Counted from the stretch's first letter, positions 43,534 to 52,793 are shown. The stretch is DNA of 64,000 bases from G963663315 sp963665165 (GCA_963665165.1 OY761989.1:682001-746000), one strand, 5' to 3'. Notes: generated from the letters alone by a model not told the origin. Translations and numbers: made by a program.

Positions 43534-44172
43534 TCAAGGCTCTGCATTATACAGCTCTCTCATCTGTGCCAGAAACCGTGTTTGGCCGCCATAACCGGGG
43601 TGCCGCGCCTGAAAGACTTTATTTCGATCATACAAGCGGAGCGCGGTTCTCGTCGCATCGTTGCCTATTGCGATCAGGCGGTTTGGCTTCAAAAGACGAA
43701 TAAGCAGATGGAGAAATTCCTCGCCGATTTTGCACTCACCGGAATTGTGGGGACGATTGCTGAAAGGGTTGTCCGGTTTGTGGGGGTGCAGCGGGAATAC
43801 GTTCCAGAGAAAGACAGATGATTCGATTCGGGAAAGAACCCGCCAGATGATGGTCGCAGTTCGTTCCGTAACGGCTTCTCCTTTCGTTGGCCGTTCCATG
43901 GACAATCCCCAACGCCCGGTGTGAGCGTGAATATGCACATCGTCCGTCAAGGCCAGCCCCGTTCTTCTGCCGCCGCGATAGCCGAGGTCGCGCCCAATCC
44001 AGAGAGCGTCCACTTCCTGTTCGGTTGCCGCATCCAGTATGGATTGCAGGATATGAACTCTACAGCGCGGCGCATTCTCCAGGTCGTGAACCGCGCAACG
44101 ATTGGAATAAGGGTTAAAAGTGTTTTCCAGATCCAGGCTGCACAACGCTTCAACGTATTGCGCGGGTCCCAT
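43534..44172 (-). CDS. Uracil-DNA glycosylase superfamily protein
   Basis: 212 residues. It resembles a small UDG-like family by WIGRDLGYRGGRRTGLALTD near 57, VFLWNVFPLHPHKPDNPFSN near 118, LIAIGNDATRTALRL and the terminal RHPGYGGQTRFLAQMRELY. The HP box before the C-terminal helix echoes the HPS/HPG catalytic loop of UDGs. Glycosylase activity is not proven for this branch. Convergent with the sterol desaturase gene, 7 bp apart. Confidence 0.68.
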   Translation of the reverse strand: MGPAQYVEALCSLDLENTFNPYSNRCAVHDLENAPRCRVHILQSILDAATEQEVDALWIGRDLGYRGGRRTGLALTDDVHIHAHTGRWGLSMERPTKGEAVTERTATIIWRVLSRIESSVFLWNVFPLHPHKPDNPFSNRPHNSGECKIGEEFLHLLIRLLKPNRLIAIGNDATRTALRLYDRNKVFQARHPGYGGQTRFLAQMRELYNAEP

Positions 44173-44231
44173 GCCGGATGAGCGCCTGGTTCACATATAC
44201 CGCTTGCGTTCTTCTTGCCCAGACTGAATAT

Positions 44232-44789
44232 TCAGACAAAATGAGCGCGGGGGGTCGAGAATACCCGTTCCACCATCGGGCGGAAAAATTCCAGGGGTTT
44301 CGAGTCAAAATCCGGATCGAAGCAGTTTTGATCGTAATTCTCGCAAAAGTCGACACAGTCCTGGTACCACTTGTGTTCCCTGAAGCGGTCCCTCGCATTC
44401 CGGTCCTTGTCGAAATGATGGGCATAGTACCAGGTCTGGAACAAACCGTGATGTTTGATAATCCAGTAGATCTTTTCTGAGACATAAGGGCGCAGTATCG
44501 CGGCCGCCATTTCGCTGTGAGAGCAGGGCGCGAGGTGGTCGCCGATGTCGTGCAGCAGGGCGGCTACCACCATTTGTTCGGATTCTCCCGCGGCCAGAGC
44601 CCGGGTGGCGGACTGCAAGGAGTGCTCCAGTCTGCTGACCCTGTAGCCGGAAAAGGAATATTCGAGGTCTGCCAGCGCTGTCATCAGCCGGTCGGGCAGC
44701 GCTTTTGCGTGTTCTTTCTCGTGGTTGGCGAGGAAAGCATATTCTTCGGCGGTGCCGTCGATCATATGAACGAAGTTGACCGTGTCCAC
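44232..44789 (-). CDS. HD-domain protein (PhnZ/TmpB-like diiron family)
   Basis: 185 residues. His and Asp ligands appear in SRLEHSLQSATRAL near 53, VVAALLHDIGDHLAP near 74, CSHSEMAAAILRPYV and WIIKHHGLFQ near 108. This set (H...HD...H...H...D) is used by mixed-valent diiron oxygenases such as PhnZ and TmpB, as well as by HD phosphohydrolases. The sequence context LEHSLQSA is closer to the former by eye. TmpB acts in trimethylaminoethylphosphonate breakdown to betaine, which would suit this genome, but no TmpA is adjacent. Confidence 0.6.
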   Translation of the reverse strand: MDTVNFVHMIDGTAEEYAFLANHEKEHAKALPDRLMTALADLEYSFSGYRVSRLEHSLQSATRALAAGESEQMVVAALLHDIGDHLAPCSHSEMAAAILRPYVSEKIYWIIKHHGLFQTWYYAHHFDKDRNARDRFREHKWYQDCVDFCENYDQNCFDPDFDSKPLEFFRPMVERVFSTPRAHFV

Positions 44790-44819
44790 GGTTCATGTCC
44801 TCCGGGTTGCAGGTTTCAT

Positions 44820-45164
44820 CTACAAAATCTCCAAAATGTTTTCCGGCGGCCGGCCAATCGCCGCCTTGCCATTGTTGACGACTATCGGGCGTTCGAGCAG
44901 TTTCGGGTGGTTGACCAGGATTCTCAGCCATTCATCCTCATCGGGAGTCCGGTTCGCCAGACCCAATTCCCGGTACAGGGCTTCGCCCTTGCGAATGATG
45001 CCGCTGGCCGGGCATCCAAGCATATCGACAATGTCCCGGAGAGTATCGGCATCCGGTGGTTGTTCGAGATAAAGGACGACTTCCGGGGTGATTCCGGCGT
45101 CTTCAATCAGCTTCATGGTCGCCCTTGATTTGGAACAGCGTGGATTATGGTAAATGGTCGCCAT
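44820..45164 (-). CDS. arsC: Arsenate reductase, glutaredoxin-coupled (ArsC)
   Basis: 114 residues from ATG 45164. The catalytic Cys is in YHNPRCSKSRATMKLI, and the C-terminal RPIVVNNGKAAIGRPPENIL carries the substrate-binding arginines. The start is chosen at MATIYHNPRC, where all ArsC proteins begin; the frame runs 24 codons further up. No arsB or arsR is adjacent, so it may be a YfgD-like housekeeping member, not part of an ars operon. Confidence 0.88.
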   Translation of the reverse strand: MATIYHNPRCSKSRATMKLIEDAGITPEVVLYLEQPPDADTLRDIVDMLGCPASGIIRKGEALYRELGLANRTPDEDEWLRILVNHPKLLERPIVVNNGKAAIGRPPENILEIL

Positions 45165-45293
45165 CAACAGCCTCAGGGAATCCCGGTGATTGGAACTAAA
45201 GTCTAACCCGGTTTCCCTGAACCTGTCCAGACGCAAAACCGGCTCCCTCTCCCTGCCAAGTCAAACACCGGGCACGACCGGGTCGCTGTCTCA

Positions 45294-46181
45294 TCACGGT
45301 GACAGCCGGGATTCCCGATGGAATATATAGACTCCGGAGCCGGTGATTATCAGGATCCCCACCCAGGTCAACAGGTCCGGGAAATCGTTGAACAATAGAA
45401 GACCGTAAATCGTGGCCCCGATGATTTCGACGTATTGAAACGGCGCCAGCACACCGACCGGGGCGTGGCGGAATGCATACACGACGAGCAAATGGCCGAC
45501 GGTGGCAATCAGGCCCAATCCACCCAGCAGCAGCCATTGGCCGGTTGTCGGGTAAACCGCCGTCAGGATATCGAATTGACTGTATGTACCGGCTAGCAGG
45601 GCGATACTCATCACCAGACAGCCGGACACTCCGGCAAGAAACTGTAGTCGGACGGGCTCTTCATAGCGGACCAGTTTCCGGGTCAGCAGGATGTAAAAGG
45701 AGAAACACAACGCGGCGCCAACCGGGTACATTACGGCCCAGCCCACTTCGGAAAAGGTCGGGCGAATGATGATCATCGCTCCGCAAAACCCGATGGCAAT
45801 GGCAGACAGTCGCCTGATTCCGATGCGTTCACCCAGAATAACGACCGATAACAGCGTGACCAGCATCGGTTCGATAAAGAAAATGGAAATCGCTTCTGCG
45901 ATTGGCAGGTAAATCAGCCCGGTAAAAAACAATACGGTTGCGGCGGCGATCAGTCCGCCCCGTATGGCGTGAAGGTGCAGCGTGGCGGTCAGCCAGGCTC
46001 CCCTTGTCCGGATAATGAACGGGAGCAGCAGAAGAAGCTGGAAGAAAAAGCGGCTCCATGAGATCTGGCCGGGAGAGATCGACCCTGCCAGCCATTTCGC
46101 GATGGCGTCAATGCCGGGCAATAACAGCATCGCGATGATCATCATCCACATCGCCCTGGCTGATTCGTTGTTCCTGCTCAC
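45294..46181 (-). CDS. EamA/DMT-family membrane transporter
   Basis: 295 residues, ten helices. First half ISPGQISWSRFFFQLLLLLP and LPIAEAISIFFIEPMLVTLL with ILGERIGIRRLSAIAIGF; second half APVGVLAPFQYVEIIGATIY. S-adenosylmethionine and amino acid exporters share this architecture; no substrate can be given. Divergent from the homocysteine methyltransferase gene, 80 bp apart. Confidence 0.83.
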   Translation of the reverse strand: MSRNNESARAMWMMIIAMLLLPGIDAIAKWLAGSISPGQISWSRFFFQLLLLLPFIIRTRGAWLTATLHLHAIRGGLIAAATVLFFTGLIYLPIAEAISIFFIEPMLVTLLSVVILGERIGIRRLSAIAIGFCGAMIIIRPTFSEVGWAVMYPVGAALCFSFYILLTRKLVRYEEPVRLQFLAGVSGCLVMSIALLAGTYSQFDILTAVYPTTGQWLLLGGLGLIATVGHLLVVYAFRHAPVGVLAPFQYVEIIGATIYGLLLFNDFPDLLTWVGILIITGSGVYIFHRESRLSP

Positions 46182-46261
46182 AATAGGTTTGCCTGATTAC
46201 GTTAATTCTGGTATATCGCCGGAATTGCAACGATCAGGCCGGAATCGAACCAGAAGAAGAG

Positions 46262-47170
46262 ATGATTACAGATCGTTATTATAATCTGATGCAACGTATC
46301 GTAGCCGGTGAACGCATCCTGATCGATGGCGCCACCGGGACTGAGGTGGAACGGCGCGGCGTTGTAAAAAACAGGAAAATCTGGAACGGGGCAGGCGCCT
46401 TGAGCAATCCGGACATCGTCCGTCAGATTCACGAGGATTATCTTCGTCTGGGCGCCGGGATTGTGATTTCGAACACGTTCGGTAATTCCAGGGGGGCGCT
46501 TGAGAATGCGGGATTGGGTCAGCAGTTCGAGTTTTTGAACCGGCGTGGAGTGGAGTTGGCTGTGGAGGCGCGGGATCATGCCGGGACACCGGATGCCCTG
46601 GTCGCCGGAGGGATCACTCATTGGGTCTGGACGGGCGCCCCGCCGCCCCTGGATGAGCTGCATAGCGGCGTCGAGGCGCAGGCGGCCATCATGAAGCAGG
46701 CGGGCGCCGACCTGCTGATGCTCGAAATGATGGTGGATATTCCCCGCATGCTGGTGGTACTCGAGGCTGCGCAAAGCTGCGGACTGCCGGTCTGGGTCGG
46801 GCTTTCCTGCGAACCGAAAGCAGATGGAGTGATGCACTTGCTGGAAGGGGAACCCCTGGTCGAGGCATTGTCCGGGTTGCAGGACAAACAGGCGCCGTTG
46901 GTCAATGTGATGCACACGGAAGTCAAGTACATTGATGAGTGCCTGGATATAGTCCAGGAAAACTGGTCCGGGCCGGTTGGCGTATATGCCCATACCGGAC
47001 GCTCGGTTGATTTGGACTGGGTTTTCGATGGCACGATTTCCCCTGAAGATTATGCGATTGCCTGTAAACGCTGGCTGGACCGCGGTGTCCAGGTGATCGG
47101 CGGGTGTTGCGGGATACGCGCCGAGCATATTTGTACGCTCAGGGAGATGATGCAGGCCGACCGGCCATAG
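46262..47170 (+). CDS. Homocysteine S-methyltransferase family protein
   Basis: Zn-dependent methyltransferase, 302 residues. ILIDGATGTEVERRGV near 17, VISNTFGNSRGALENAG near 68 and the zinc ligands in VIGGCCGIRAEHI near 279 with an upstream Cys in VGLSCEPKADG near 181. The usual reaction is methyl transfer to homocysteine from betaine, dimethylglycine-type donors, S-methylmethionine or SAM. Its tail-to-tail position with the MttB-TRAP operon, and the betaine theme, favour a methylamine donor, but this is inference. Confidence 0.85.
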   Translation: MITDRYYNLMQRIVAGERILIDGATGTEVERRGVVKNRKIWNGAGALSNPDIVRQIHEDYLRLGAGIVISNTFGNSRGALENAGLGQQFEFLNRRGVELAVEARDHAGTPDALVAGGITHWVWTGAPPPLDELHSGVEAQAAIMKQAGADLLMLEMMVDIPRMLVVLEAAQSCGLPVWVGLSCEPKADGVMHLLEGEPLVEALSGLQDKQAPLVNVMHTEVKYIDECLDIVQENWSGPVGVYAHTGRSVDLDWVFDGTISPEDYAIACKRWLDRGVQVIGGCCGIRAEHICTLREMMQADRP

Positions 47171-47228
47171 CCTTCCGGCATTGCCGCCGGTTATATCCAG
47201 GGCTCGCCGGAATCGGAACCGGCAGGGA

Positions 47229-49841
47229 TTATTCGCTCATTTTCGGCGCTCTTCTGCGTTGCGACCACCAGACCAGCGCCAGCAGGAAAATCGCGGGGAG
47301 GTAAAACACCTCTTTGGGTACACGGTCTTTTGCGATTCTGATGGTGCTCAATTCCACCGGATGATCCGTGTAGTAGTCGAAGGTCTTGCCGATGGTTTCA
47401 AAGAAGGGCGATCCGGGAAAGGGTTCTTCAATAATCGCGCGGCCGTCTTCCACAATGACCGTAAGTCCGGCTTTTTCCAGTCTCTCGACCGCCTCGGTCT
47501 GGTCACCCATCGGAACCAGGATGGTTGTGCTGGTGATTTCGCCGGTATCGAAATCAGGGCCGGTTACCACCATGGTCAGCGTCCCGTCCGGGGTTGCGCT
47601 ATCGACCACTTCATAAACTTTGGCCGGTTGGATTTCCTCGAATGGCTGGTCTACCCTGTCCAGCCAGAAACCGGGGCGAAACAGGGTGAAGGCGACCAGC
47701 AGCAGTACCAGGGATTCCCAGACCTTGTTTCGGGTCAACAACCAGCCCTGGGTCGCCGAGGCGAACAGCATCATGGCGATGACGGCGACAACGAATACGA
47801 ATACGGCCTTCAGCGGCGACACATTGATCAGCAGCAGTTCAGTGTTGAAAATAAACAGGAACGGCAGCAGGGCGGTGCGAATATCATAGGCAAACCCCTG
47901 GATCCCGGTTTTGATCGGATCTCCCTTGGAAATCGCCGCCGCCGCAAACGCCGCAAGCCCGACCGGAGGGGTGTCGTCCGCCAGGATGCCAAAATAAAAT
48001 ACAAACAAGTGCACGGCAATCAACGGAACCAGCAAGCCATTGGCCGCTCCCAGGGTGATGATAACCGGGGCCATCAACGAGGAGACGACGATATAGTTGG
48101 CTGTCGTAGGCAGTCCCATGCCGAGGATCAGGCTCATCACGGCGACCAGCAATAACATCACGATCAGGTATCCGCCGGACAGGAACTCTACAAATTCGCC
48201 GACGACCTGATGGGCGCCGGTCAATGATATGGTTCCGACTATAATCCCCGCCGCGCCGGTCGCCACCGAAATACTGATCATGTTGCGTGATCCTGCGATC
48301 ATGCCGGAGACCCAGTCATTCTTGCCGATTTGAAATGCCGCCCGATAATTTCCGGTACCCCGGAAAAACGCTTTGATCGGGTGTTGGGTCAGGGTCACGA
48401 TGACCATCGCGATTGCCGCCCAGAATGCGGACAATCCCGGCGACAGCCGTTCGATCACGATACTCCAGATCAGGATCACGATGGGCAGAATGAAATACAG
48501 GCCGGTGAGCGCCGTTTCTCCCGCTTTCGGCAGTTCGGTGATCGGTGCGTCCGGGGCGTCGACAACCAGGTCGGGTATTCTGGATGCGAGCTTCAGGAGA
48601 AACAGGTAAAACCCCGCGCAACCCGCCGCAACGATATAAAAGGCCGAAGCCGGCGCCACGACCTTGATCCAGCCGAGGCCGTAGTAAACCAGGATGCCAA
48701 GTAGTCCGATGCCGATGAATCCGCCCAGGAACCCCATCATTTTACGGGCGAAAGTCAGGGAGGAGGGAGGTTTGGGCAGTCCTTTCAGGTTCAGCTTCAT
48801 GGCTTCGAGATGAACGATGTAAAACAGCGCGATATAGGATACCAGCGCGGGCACCAGCGCGTGTTTCAGTATTTCCTGGTAGCTGATGCCGGTAAATTCC
48901 GCGATCAGGAATGCCGCGGCCCCCATGACCGGAGGGGTCAACTGGCCGTTGGTTGAGGAGGCCACTTCGACCGCACCCGCCTTTTCAGGGGAAAATCCTG
49001 TGCGCTTCATCAGTGGAATGGTAAACGTCCCGGTGGTGACCGTGTTGGCGATGGATGATCCGGAGTACATGCCGCTCAGGGCCGATGCGACCACGGCCGC
49101 CTTGGCCGGTCCGCCCCGCAAATGCCCGAGCAGGGCAAAGGCGATCTTTATGAAAAAATTCCCCGCCCCCGCTTTTTCCAGAATGGAGCCAAACAGCACA
49201 AACAGGAAGATCAGGGTGGCTGAAACTCCGAGCGCGACGCCAAACACGCCTTCGTTCTGCATCCAGAAATGCCACATCGCCTTGCCATAGGACGCTCCCT
49301 TCCATTGAATCGTTTCGGGTAACCAGTCGGAGTTGCCAAAGAAAACATAAGAGACGAACACACTGGCGACGATCAACAACGGAAGTCCGAGAGAACGATA
49401 GACCGTGATTCCAAGAATCAGCATACCGACGGTCGATGCGACCAGGTCGCTGGTTGTCGGCAATCCGGCGCGAACCGCAATTTCGTTTCTAAGGACCACG
49501 ATATACAGACAGCAGGCCACGCCGGCAATGGCCAGAACCCAGTCATACCAGGGGATTCGGGTCGTTGAACTGGACTTGAACAGCGGGAAGGCAAGGGTGG
49601 CCAGGAAAAAGCCGAACGCGAGGTGGATCAACCTGGCGTTCGAGTTGGTGACGATGACACTGATTCCGGTCACATCGGTCAGCCAGAACGGGAGATTGGA
49701 TGCGATATAAAGTTGAAACAGGGCCCAGACAAACGCGACCGTGGCGATCAGTTTGCCTTCCCAGCCGACCGGGTTGCGGCCTCCGGTATCAACTGCAGAA
49801 AAATCCTCCAGGCTGCCTTGGGATTCTTTGTCTTGTGCCAT
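47229..49841 (-). CDS. TRAP transporter, fused small and large permeases (TAXI type)
   Basis: 870 residues. A DctQ-like four-helix part (about 1-165) is fused to a DctM-like large subunit (about 165-660), then a soluble DUF3394-type tail (about 690-850) ending in two helices. Motifs: LRGGPAKAAVVASALSGMYS with SIANTV near 240, STNGQLTPPVMGAAAFLIAE near 290, and GMGLPTTANYIVVSSLMAPV near 570. It imports an organic solute by Na+ coupling with the TAXI receptor encoded 139 bp upstream. Same strand as the receptor and MttB-family genes. Confidence 0.9.
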   Translation of the reverse strand: MAQDKESQGSLEDFSAVDTGGRNPVGWEGKLIATVAFVWALFQLYIASNLPFWLTDVTGISVIVTNSNARLIHLAFGFFLATLAFPLFKSSSTTRIPWYDWVLAIAGVACCLYIVVLRNEIAVRAGLPTTSDLVASTVGMLILGITVYRSLGLPLLIVASVFVSYVFFGNSDWLPETIQWKGASYGKAMWHFWMQNEGVFGVALGVSATLIFLFVLFGSILEKAGAGNFFIKIAFALLGHLRGGPAKAAVVASALSGMYSGSSIANTVTTGTFTIPLMKRTGFSPEKAGAVEVASSTNGQLTPPVMGAAAFLIAEFTGISYQEILKHALVPALVSYIALFYIVHLEAMKLNLKGLPKPPSSLTFARKMMGFLGGFIGIGLLGILVYYGLGWIKVVAPASAFYIVAAGCAGFYLFLLKLASRIPDLVVDAPDAPITELPKAGETALTGLYFILPIVILIWSIVIERLSPGLSAFWAAIAMVIVTLTQHPIKAFFRGTGNYRAAFQIGKNDWVSGMIAGSRNMISISVATGAAGIIVGTISLTGAHQVVGEFVEFLSGGYLIVMLLLVAVMSLILGMGLPTTANYIVVSSLMAPVIITLGAANGLLVPLIAVHLFVFYFGILADDTPPVGLAAFAAAAISKGDPIKTGIQGFAYDIRTALLPFLFIFNTELLLINVSPLKAVFVFVVAVIAMMLFASATQGWLLTRNKVWESLVLLLVAFTLFRPGFWLDRVDQPFEEIQPAKVYEVVDSATPDGTLTMVVTGPDFDTGEITSTTILVPMGDQTEAVERLEKAGLTVIVEDGRAIIEEPFPGSPFFETIGKTFDYYTDHPVELSTIRIAKDRVPKEVFYLPAIFLLALVWWSQRRRAPKMSE

Positions 49842-49920
49842 CTTTTCCTCGCTGAGAATCGTTTACTTCAATATCGGGTTCAATTTCCCTGGTGATGTCC
49901 GTTTTCCCGGAGCCAGAAAC

Positions 49921-49955
49921 AAAAAGCCCTCCCGAATTTCGCAGGAGGGCTTTTC
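49921..49955 (-). terminator. Intrinsic terminator between TAXI receptor and TRAP permease
   Basis: Arms AAAAGCCCTCC (49922-49932) and GGAGGGCTTTT (49944-49954) with an 11-nt loop, T-rich on both strands. It lies 26 bp after the receptor stop on the minus strand, so it would reduce permease transcription relative to receptor. Confidence 0.8.
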
Positions 49956-49980
49956 GGGCTGTAACCGGTATCCGGCAGAA

Positions 49981-50952
49981 TTACATCCAGCCGCGTTCCT
50001 TGTAATACTTTTCCGCGCCCGGATGCAGCGGGGCTGAAAGGGAGTCGGAAATCATTTCCGCCTCGCTCAGGTTTCCGAATGCGGGATGCAGCTTCTTGAA
50101 GTCTTCGAAGTTTTCAAATACGGCCTTGACCACGACATAGACGACCTCGTCGGGGACATCGGCGCTGGAAACGAAGGTGGCTCCGACCCCGAAAGTCTGG
50201 ATGGCATTCTCGTTATTGTACATACCCGCTGGAATCGAGGCGGTTCGATAGTACGGGTTGTCGGCCACCAGCTTGTCGATAGCCGCTCCTTCAACGTGGA
50301 CCAGGTGGGCATCGCAGGTTGCCAGGGATTCCTGGGTCAGGGCGGACGGGTGGCCGACCAGCCAGAAATAGGCGTCGATCTTGCCATCGCATACCGCCTG
50401 TCCGGTTTCAGCTGACTTCATTTCCGCTGCCAGTTTGAGATCGCTGCGTTCCCAGCCGAGCGCTTCTTCAATGACTTCCCAGGTGCCCCGGGTGCCGGAA
50501 CCGGGATTGCCGATATTCAGGCGTTTGCCCTTGGCGTCGGTCAGGGTATTGATTCCGGATGCGTCGCTGGCGATGACGGTAACCGGTTCCGGGTGGACCG
50601 AGAAGACAGCGCGCAGATTTTCGAATGCGCCCTGGTCCTCGAATTTCGAAGTGCCGTGGTAAGCGTGATATTGCCAGTCGGATTGCGCCACGCCAAATTC
50701 GAGTTCTCCGGCCCGGATGGTATTGATATTATAAATCGAGCCACCGGTCGATTCCGCCGAGCAACGAATGCCGTGTTCCTTGCGGTTCTTGTTGACCAGT
50801 CTGCAAATGGCGCCGCCGGTCGGGTAGTAAACGCCGGTCACACCGCCTGTACCGATGGAGATAAACTGTTGCTGGGCATGGGCGGTCATTGCGCTCATGC
50901 CGGTCACAGCCATTCCTGTGGCAATGATCGAAGATAGAATCGTGTTTCTCAT
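49981..50952 (-). CDS. TAXI-family TRAP solute-binding protein
   Basis: Periplasmic receptor, 323 residues, with signal peptide ILSSIIATGMAVTGMSAMTAHA. The TAXI hallmark is QFISIGTGGVTGVYYPTGGA near 29, with INTIRAGELEFGVAQSDWQYHAYHG-type sequence further on, and GSGTRGTWEVIEEAL near 150. Ligands of TAXI receptors are poorly known (glutamate/glutamine and others). The operon with an MttB-type methyltransferase suggests a methylated amine. Confidence 0.9.
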   Translation of the reverse strand: MRNTILSSIIATGMAVTGMSAMTAHAQQQFISIGTGGVTGVYYPTGGAICRLVNKNRKEHGIRCSAESTGGSIYNINTIRAGELEFGVAQSDWQYHAYHGTSKFEDQGAFENLRAVFSVHPEPVTVIASDASGINTLTDAKGKRLNIGNPGSGTRGTWEVIEEALGWERSDLKLAAEMKSAETGQAVCDGKIDAYFWLVGHPSALTQESLATCDAHLVHVEGAAIDKLVADNPYYRTASIPAGMYNNENAIQTFGVGATFVSSADVPDEVVYVVVKAVFENFEDFKKLHPAFGNLSEAEMISDSLSAPLHPGAEKYYKERGWM

Positions 50953-51025
50953 GATGATGCCTCTCTATAATGAAGGTGAAGTTATCAGATCGCCCACAGG
51001 ATGAATGACCTGAACCTTTTTCGAT

Positions 51026-51065
51026 ATTACCAGCCTGCCCGTATCATTACCAGCCCGCCCGTATC
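51026..51065. repeat. Two tandem 20-bp repeats upstream of the TAXI gene
   Basis: ATTACCAGCCTGCCCGTATC followed directly by ATTACCAGCCCGCCCGTATC, one mismatch. They lie about 75-115 bp before the TAXI start, between it and the MttB-family gene. The 20-bp period equals two helical turns, fitting a cooperative operator; the bound protein is unknown. Confidence 0.55.
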
Positions 51066-51145
51066 CGGGTCGTGGCAATCCTGCCATACTAACATCTTTG
51101 AGCGTCATCGTATACAACCGGAATTCTCTCCGTGCCGGATCCGGT

Positions 51146-52678
51146 CTATATGTTGGAATCCGGGAAAGAGGCCTTGCGCTTTGCGATGAACTCCAGCAGC
51201 GCTTCATCAATAGCCGGGTCGAGTTCCGGGGGCTGGTAGTCGTTCAGCATCTGTTTCCAGAGTTTGTTGGCGCGGGCTGTGGCGTCGTGCGAGCCTTCCA
51301 TTTCCCATTGTTCGAAGCTGTTGTTGTCGGCGACGCTGGAACGGTAGAAGGCGGTTTTGAAATTCTCCTGGGTGTGGTTGCAACCGAGGAAATGCTGGCC
51401 CGGCCCGACTTCCCGGATCGCGCTCAGCGCCTGCCCGTTTTCTGAAAGATCCGTACCTGCGGCGAATACCTGCATCATGCCGAGTTGATCCGCGTCCATG
51501 ATCAGCTTTTCATAACATGAGGACAATCCGCCTTCCAGCCAGCCAGCCGCGTGCAGGACGAAGTTCACTCCCGCCATGATCGCGGGCAGCAGGGTGTTGG
51601 CGCTTTCATAGGCGGCCTGGGCATCGGTGACCTTGGAGCCGCACAGCGAGCCGCCGCTTCGAAACGGCACGCCCAGCCGCCGGGCCAGGGCGGCGCAGCC
51701 ATTGATTACCAGCGCCGGTTCCGGGGTGCCGAAAGTAGGCGCCCCGGATTGCATCGACATCGAGCTTGAGAACGTGCCGAAGATAACCGGACAGCCGGGG
51801 CGGACCAGTTGGGTGAATGCCATCCCGGTGAGCGCCTCGGCCAGGATTTGCGCCATGGTGCCGGCGGCGGTGACCGGCGACATGGCGCCGGAAAGAATAA
51901 AGGGGGAGACGATACTGGCCTGGTTGTTCCTTGCATACACTTCCGAGGCGCCCAGCATGGTTTCATCGAAAGTCATCGGTGAGTTTGCGTTGATCAGGTT
52001 GATGACTACGGTATTTTGATCGACGAACTCTTCCCCGAACAGGATCTTGCACATGTCCACCGTATCCTGCGCTCTTTCCGGGTGGGTTACCGACCCCATG
52101 AAGGGTTTGTCGGAATACTTGATGTGGCTGTAGACCATGTCGAAGTGCCGCTTGTTGACCGGCAGATCGGTCGGTTCGCATACGGTGCCGCCGGAATGAT
52201 GCAGTGAAGGCAACATCCAGGTCAGTTTGACCAGGTTGCGGAAATCCTCGATCATCGCGTAGCGCCGTCCCTTGTCGAGGTCGCGGATGAAAGGGGGGCC
52301 GTAAACCGGCGCGAATACGGTGGATTTGCCCCCGATCATGACGTTTCTCAGGGGATTCCTCGCTTTTTGTTCAAAAGTCCGCGGCGCGGAGTCCTGGATG
52401 ATCTTCCGGCACAGGCCTTTCGGGAAACGTACCCGCTGGCCCTTGATATCCGCGCCGGCTTGCCTGAACAGTTTCAACGCCGGCGGATAGTGGTATTCGA
52501 TACCGATTTCCTGCAGGATGGTATCGGCGTTGTCCTCGATCAGTGACAGGCCTTCTTCGTCCAGCATTACATACTCCGGTATTTTCCGGGTAATGAAGGG
52601 AGTGATCGCGGGAGCGGTTCCCTGCCCGCGTTCCTGTCTGGCGTGTCGGCCGCCGCGTTTTCTGGATGTTCTTGGCAT
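51146..52678 (-). CDS. Trimethylamine methyltransferase (MttB) family protein, non-pyrrolysine
   Basis: 510 residues from ATG 52678 (MPRTSRKRGGRHARQERGQG). TIM-barrel methyltransferase superfamily: LSLIEDNADTILQEIGIEY near 42, GPPFIRDLDKGRRYAMIEDF near 125, SGAMSPVTAAGTMAQILAEA near 260 and PVIFGTFSSSMSMQSGAPTF near 300. The frame is uninterrupted and has no internal amber codon, so it belongs to the non-Pyl branch, which includes glycine betaine methyltransferases acting with a corrinoid protein. No corrinoid protein gene is adjacent. First gene of the operon with the TAXI receptor and TRAP permease. Confidence 0.86.
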   Translation of the reverse strand: MPRTSRKRGGRHARQERGQGTAPAITPFITRKIPEYVMLDEEGLSLIEDNADTILQEIGIEYHYPPALKLFRQAGADIKGQRVRFPKGLCRKIIQDSAPRTFEQKARNPLRNVMIGGKSTVFAPVYGPPFIRDLDKGRRYAMIEDFRNLVKLTWMLPSLHHSGGTVCEPTDLPVNKRHFDMVYSHIKYSDKPFMGSVTHPERAQDTVDMCKILFGEEFVDQNTVVINLINANSPMTFDETMLGASEVYARNNQASIVSPFILSGAMSPVTAAGTMAQILAEALTGMAFTQLVRPGCPVIFGTFSSSMSMQSGAPTFGTPEPALVINGCAALARRLGVPFRSGGSLCGSKVTDAQAAYESANTLLPAIMAGVNFVLHAAGWLEGGLSSCYEKLIMDADQLGMMQVFAAGTDLSENGQALSAIREVGPGQHFLGCNHTQENFKTAFYRSSVADNNSFEQWEMEGSHDATARANKLWKQMLNDYQPPELDPAIDEALLEFIAKRKASFPDSNI

Positions 52679-52774
52679 ATTGGTTACGGTTTGTTGTCCG
52701 GGCAAAGGGTATGGGGGCATAATGCCGGCGACAGGCCATACTGCGGCCTGGAATTAACTGATTGCGCCACGCGC

Positions 52775-52793
52775 TTTATATGTACATAATATA
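52775..52793. promoter_or_regulatory. AT-rich palindrome upstream of the MttB-family gene
   Basis: TTTATATGTACATAATATA centred on ATGTACAT, about 100 bp upstream of the MttB-family start and in the 222-bp gap to divergent msbA. It looks like a GntR- or LacI-type operator; no regulator gene is in the neighbourhood. Confidence 0.3.

Noticed and set aside
46202..48155. Long opposite-strand frames over the homocysteine methyltransferase and TRAP genes
   Set aside because: Both overlap genes with strong family motifs and have biased, low-logic translations.
51146..52678. Pyrrolysine-containing MttB
   Set aside because: The frame has normal length with no internal amber codon (TAG only as the final stop), and no pyl genes are in the window.
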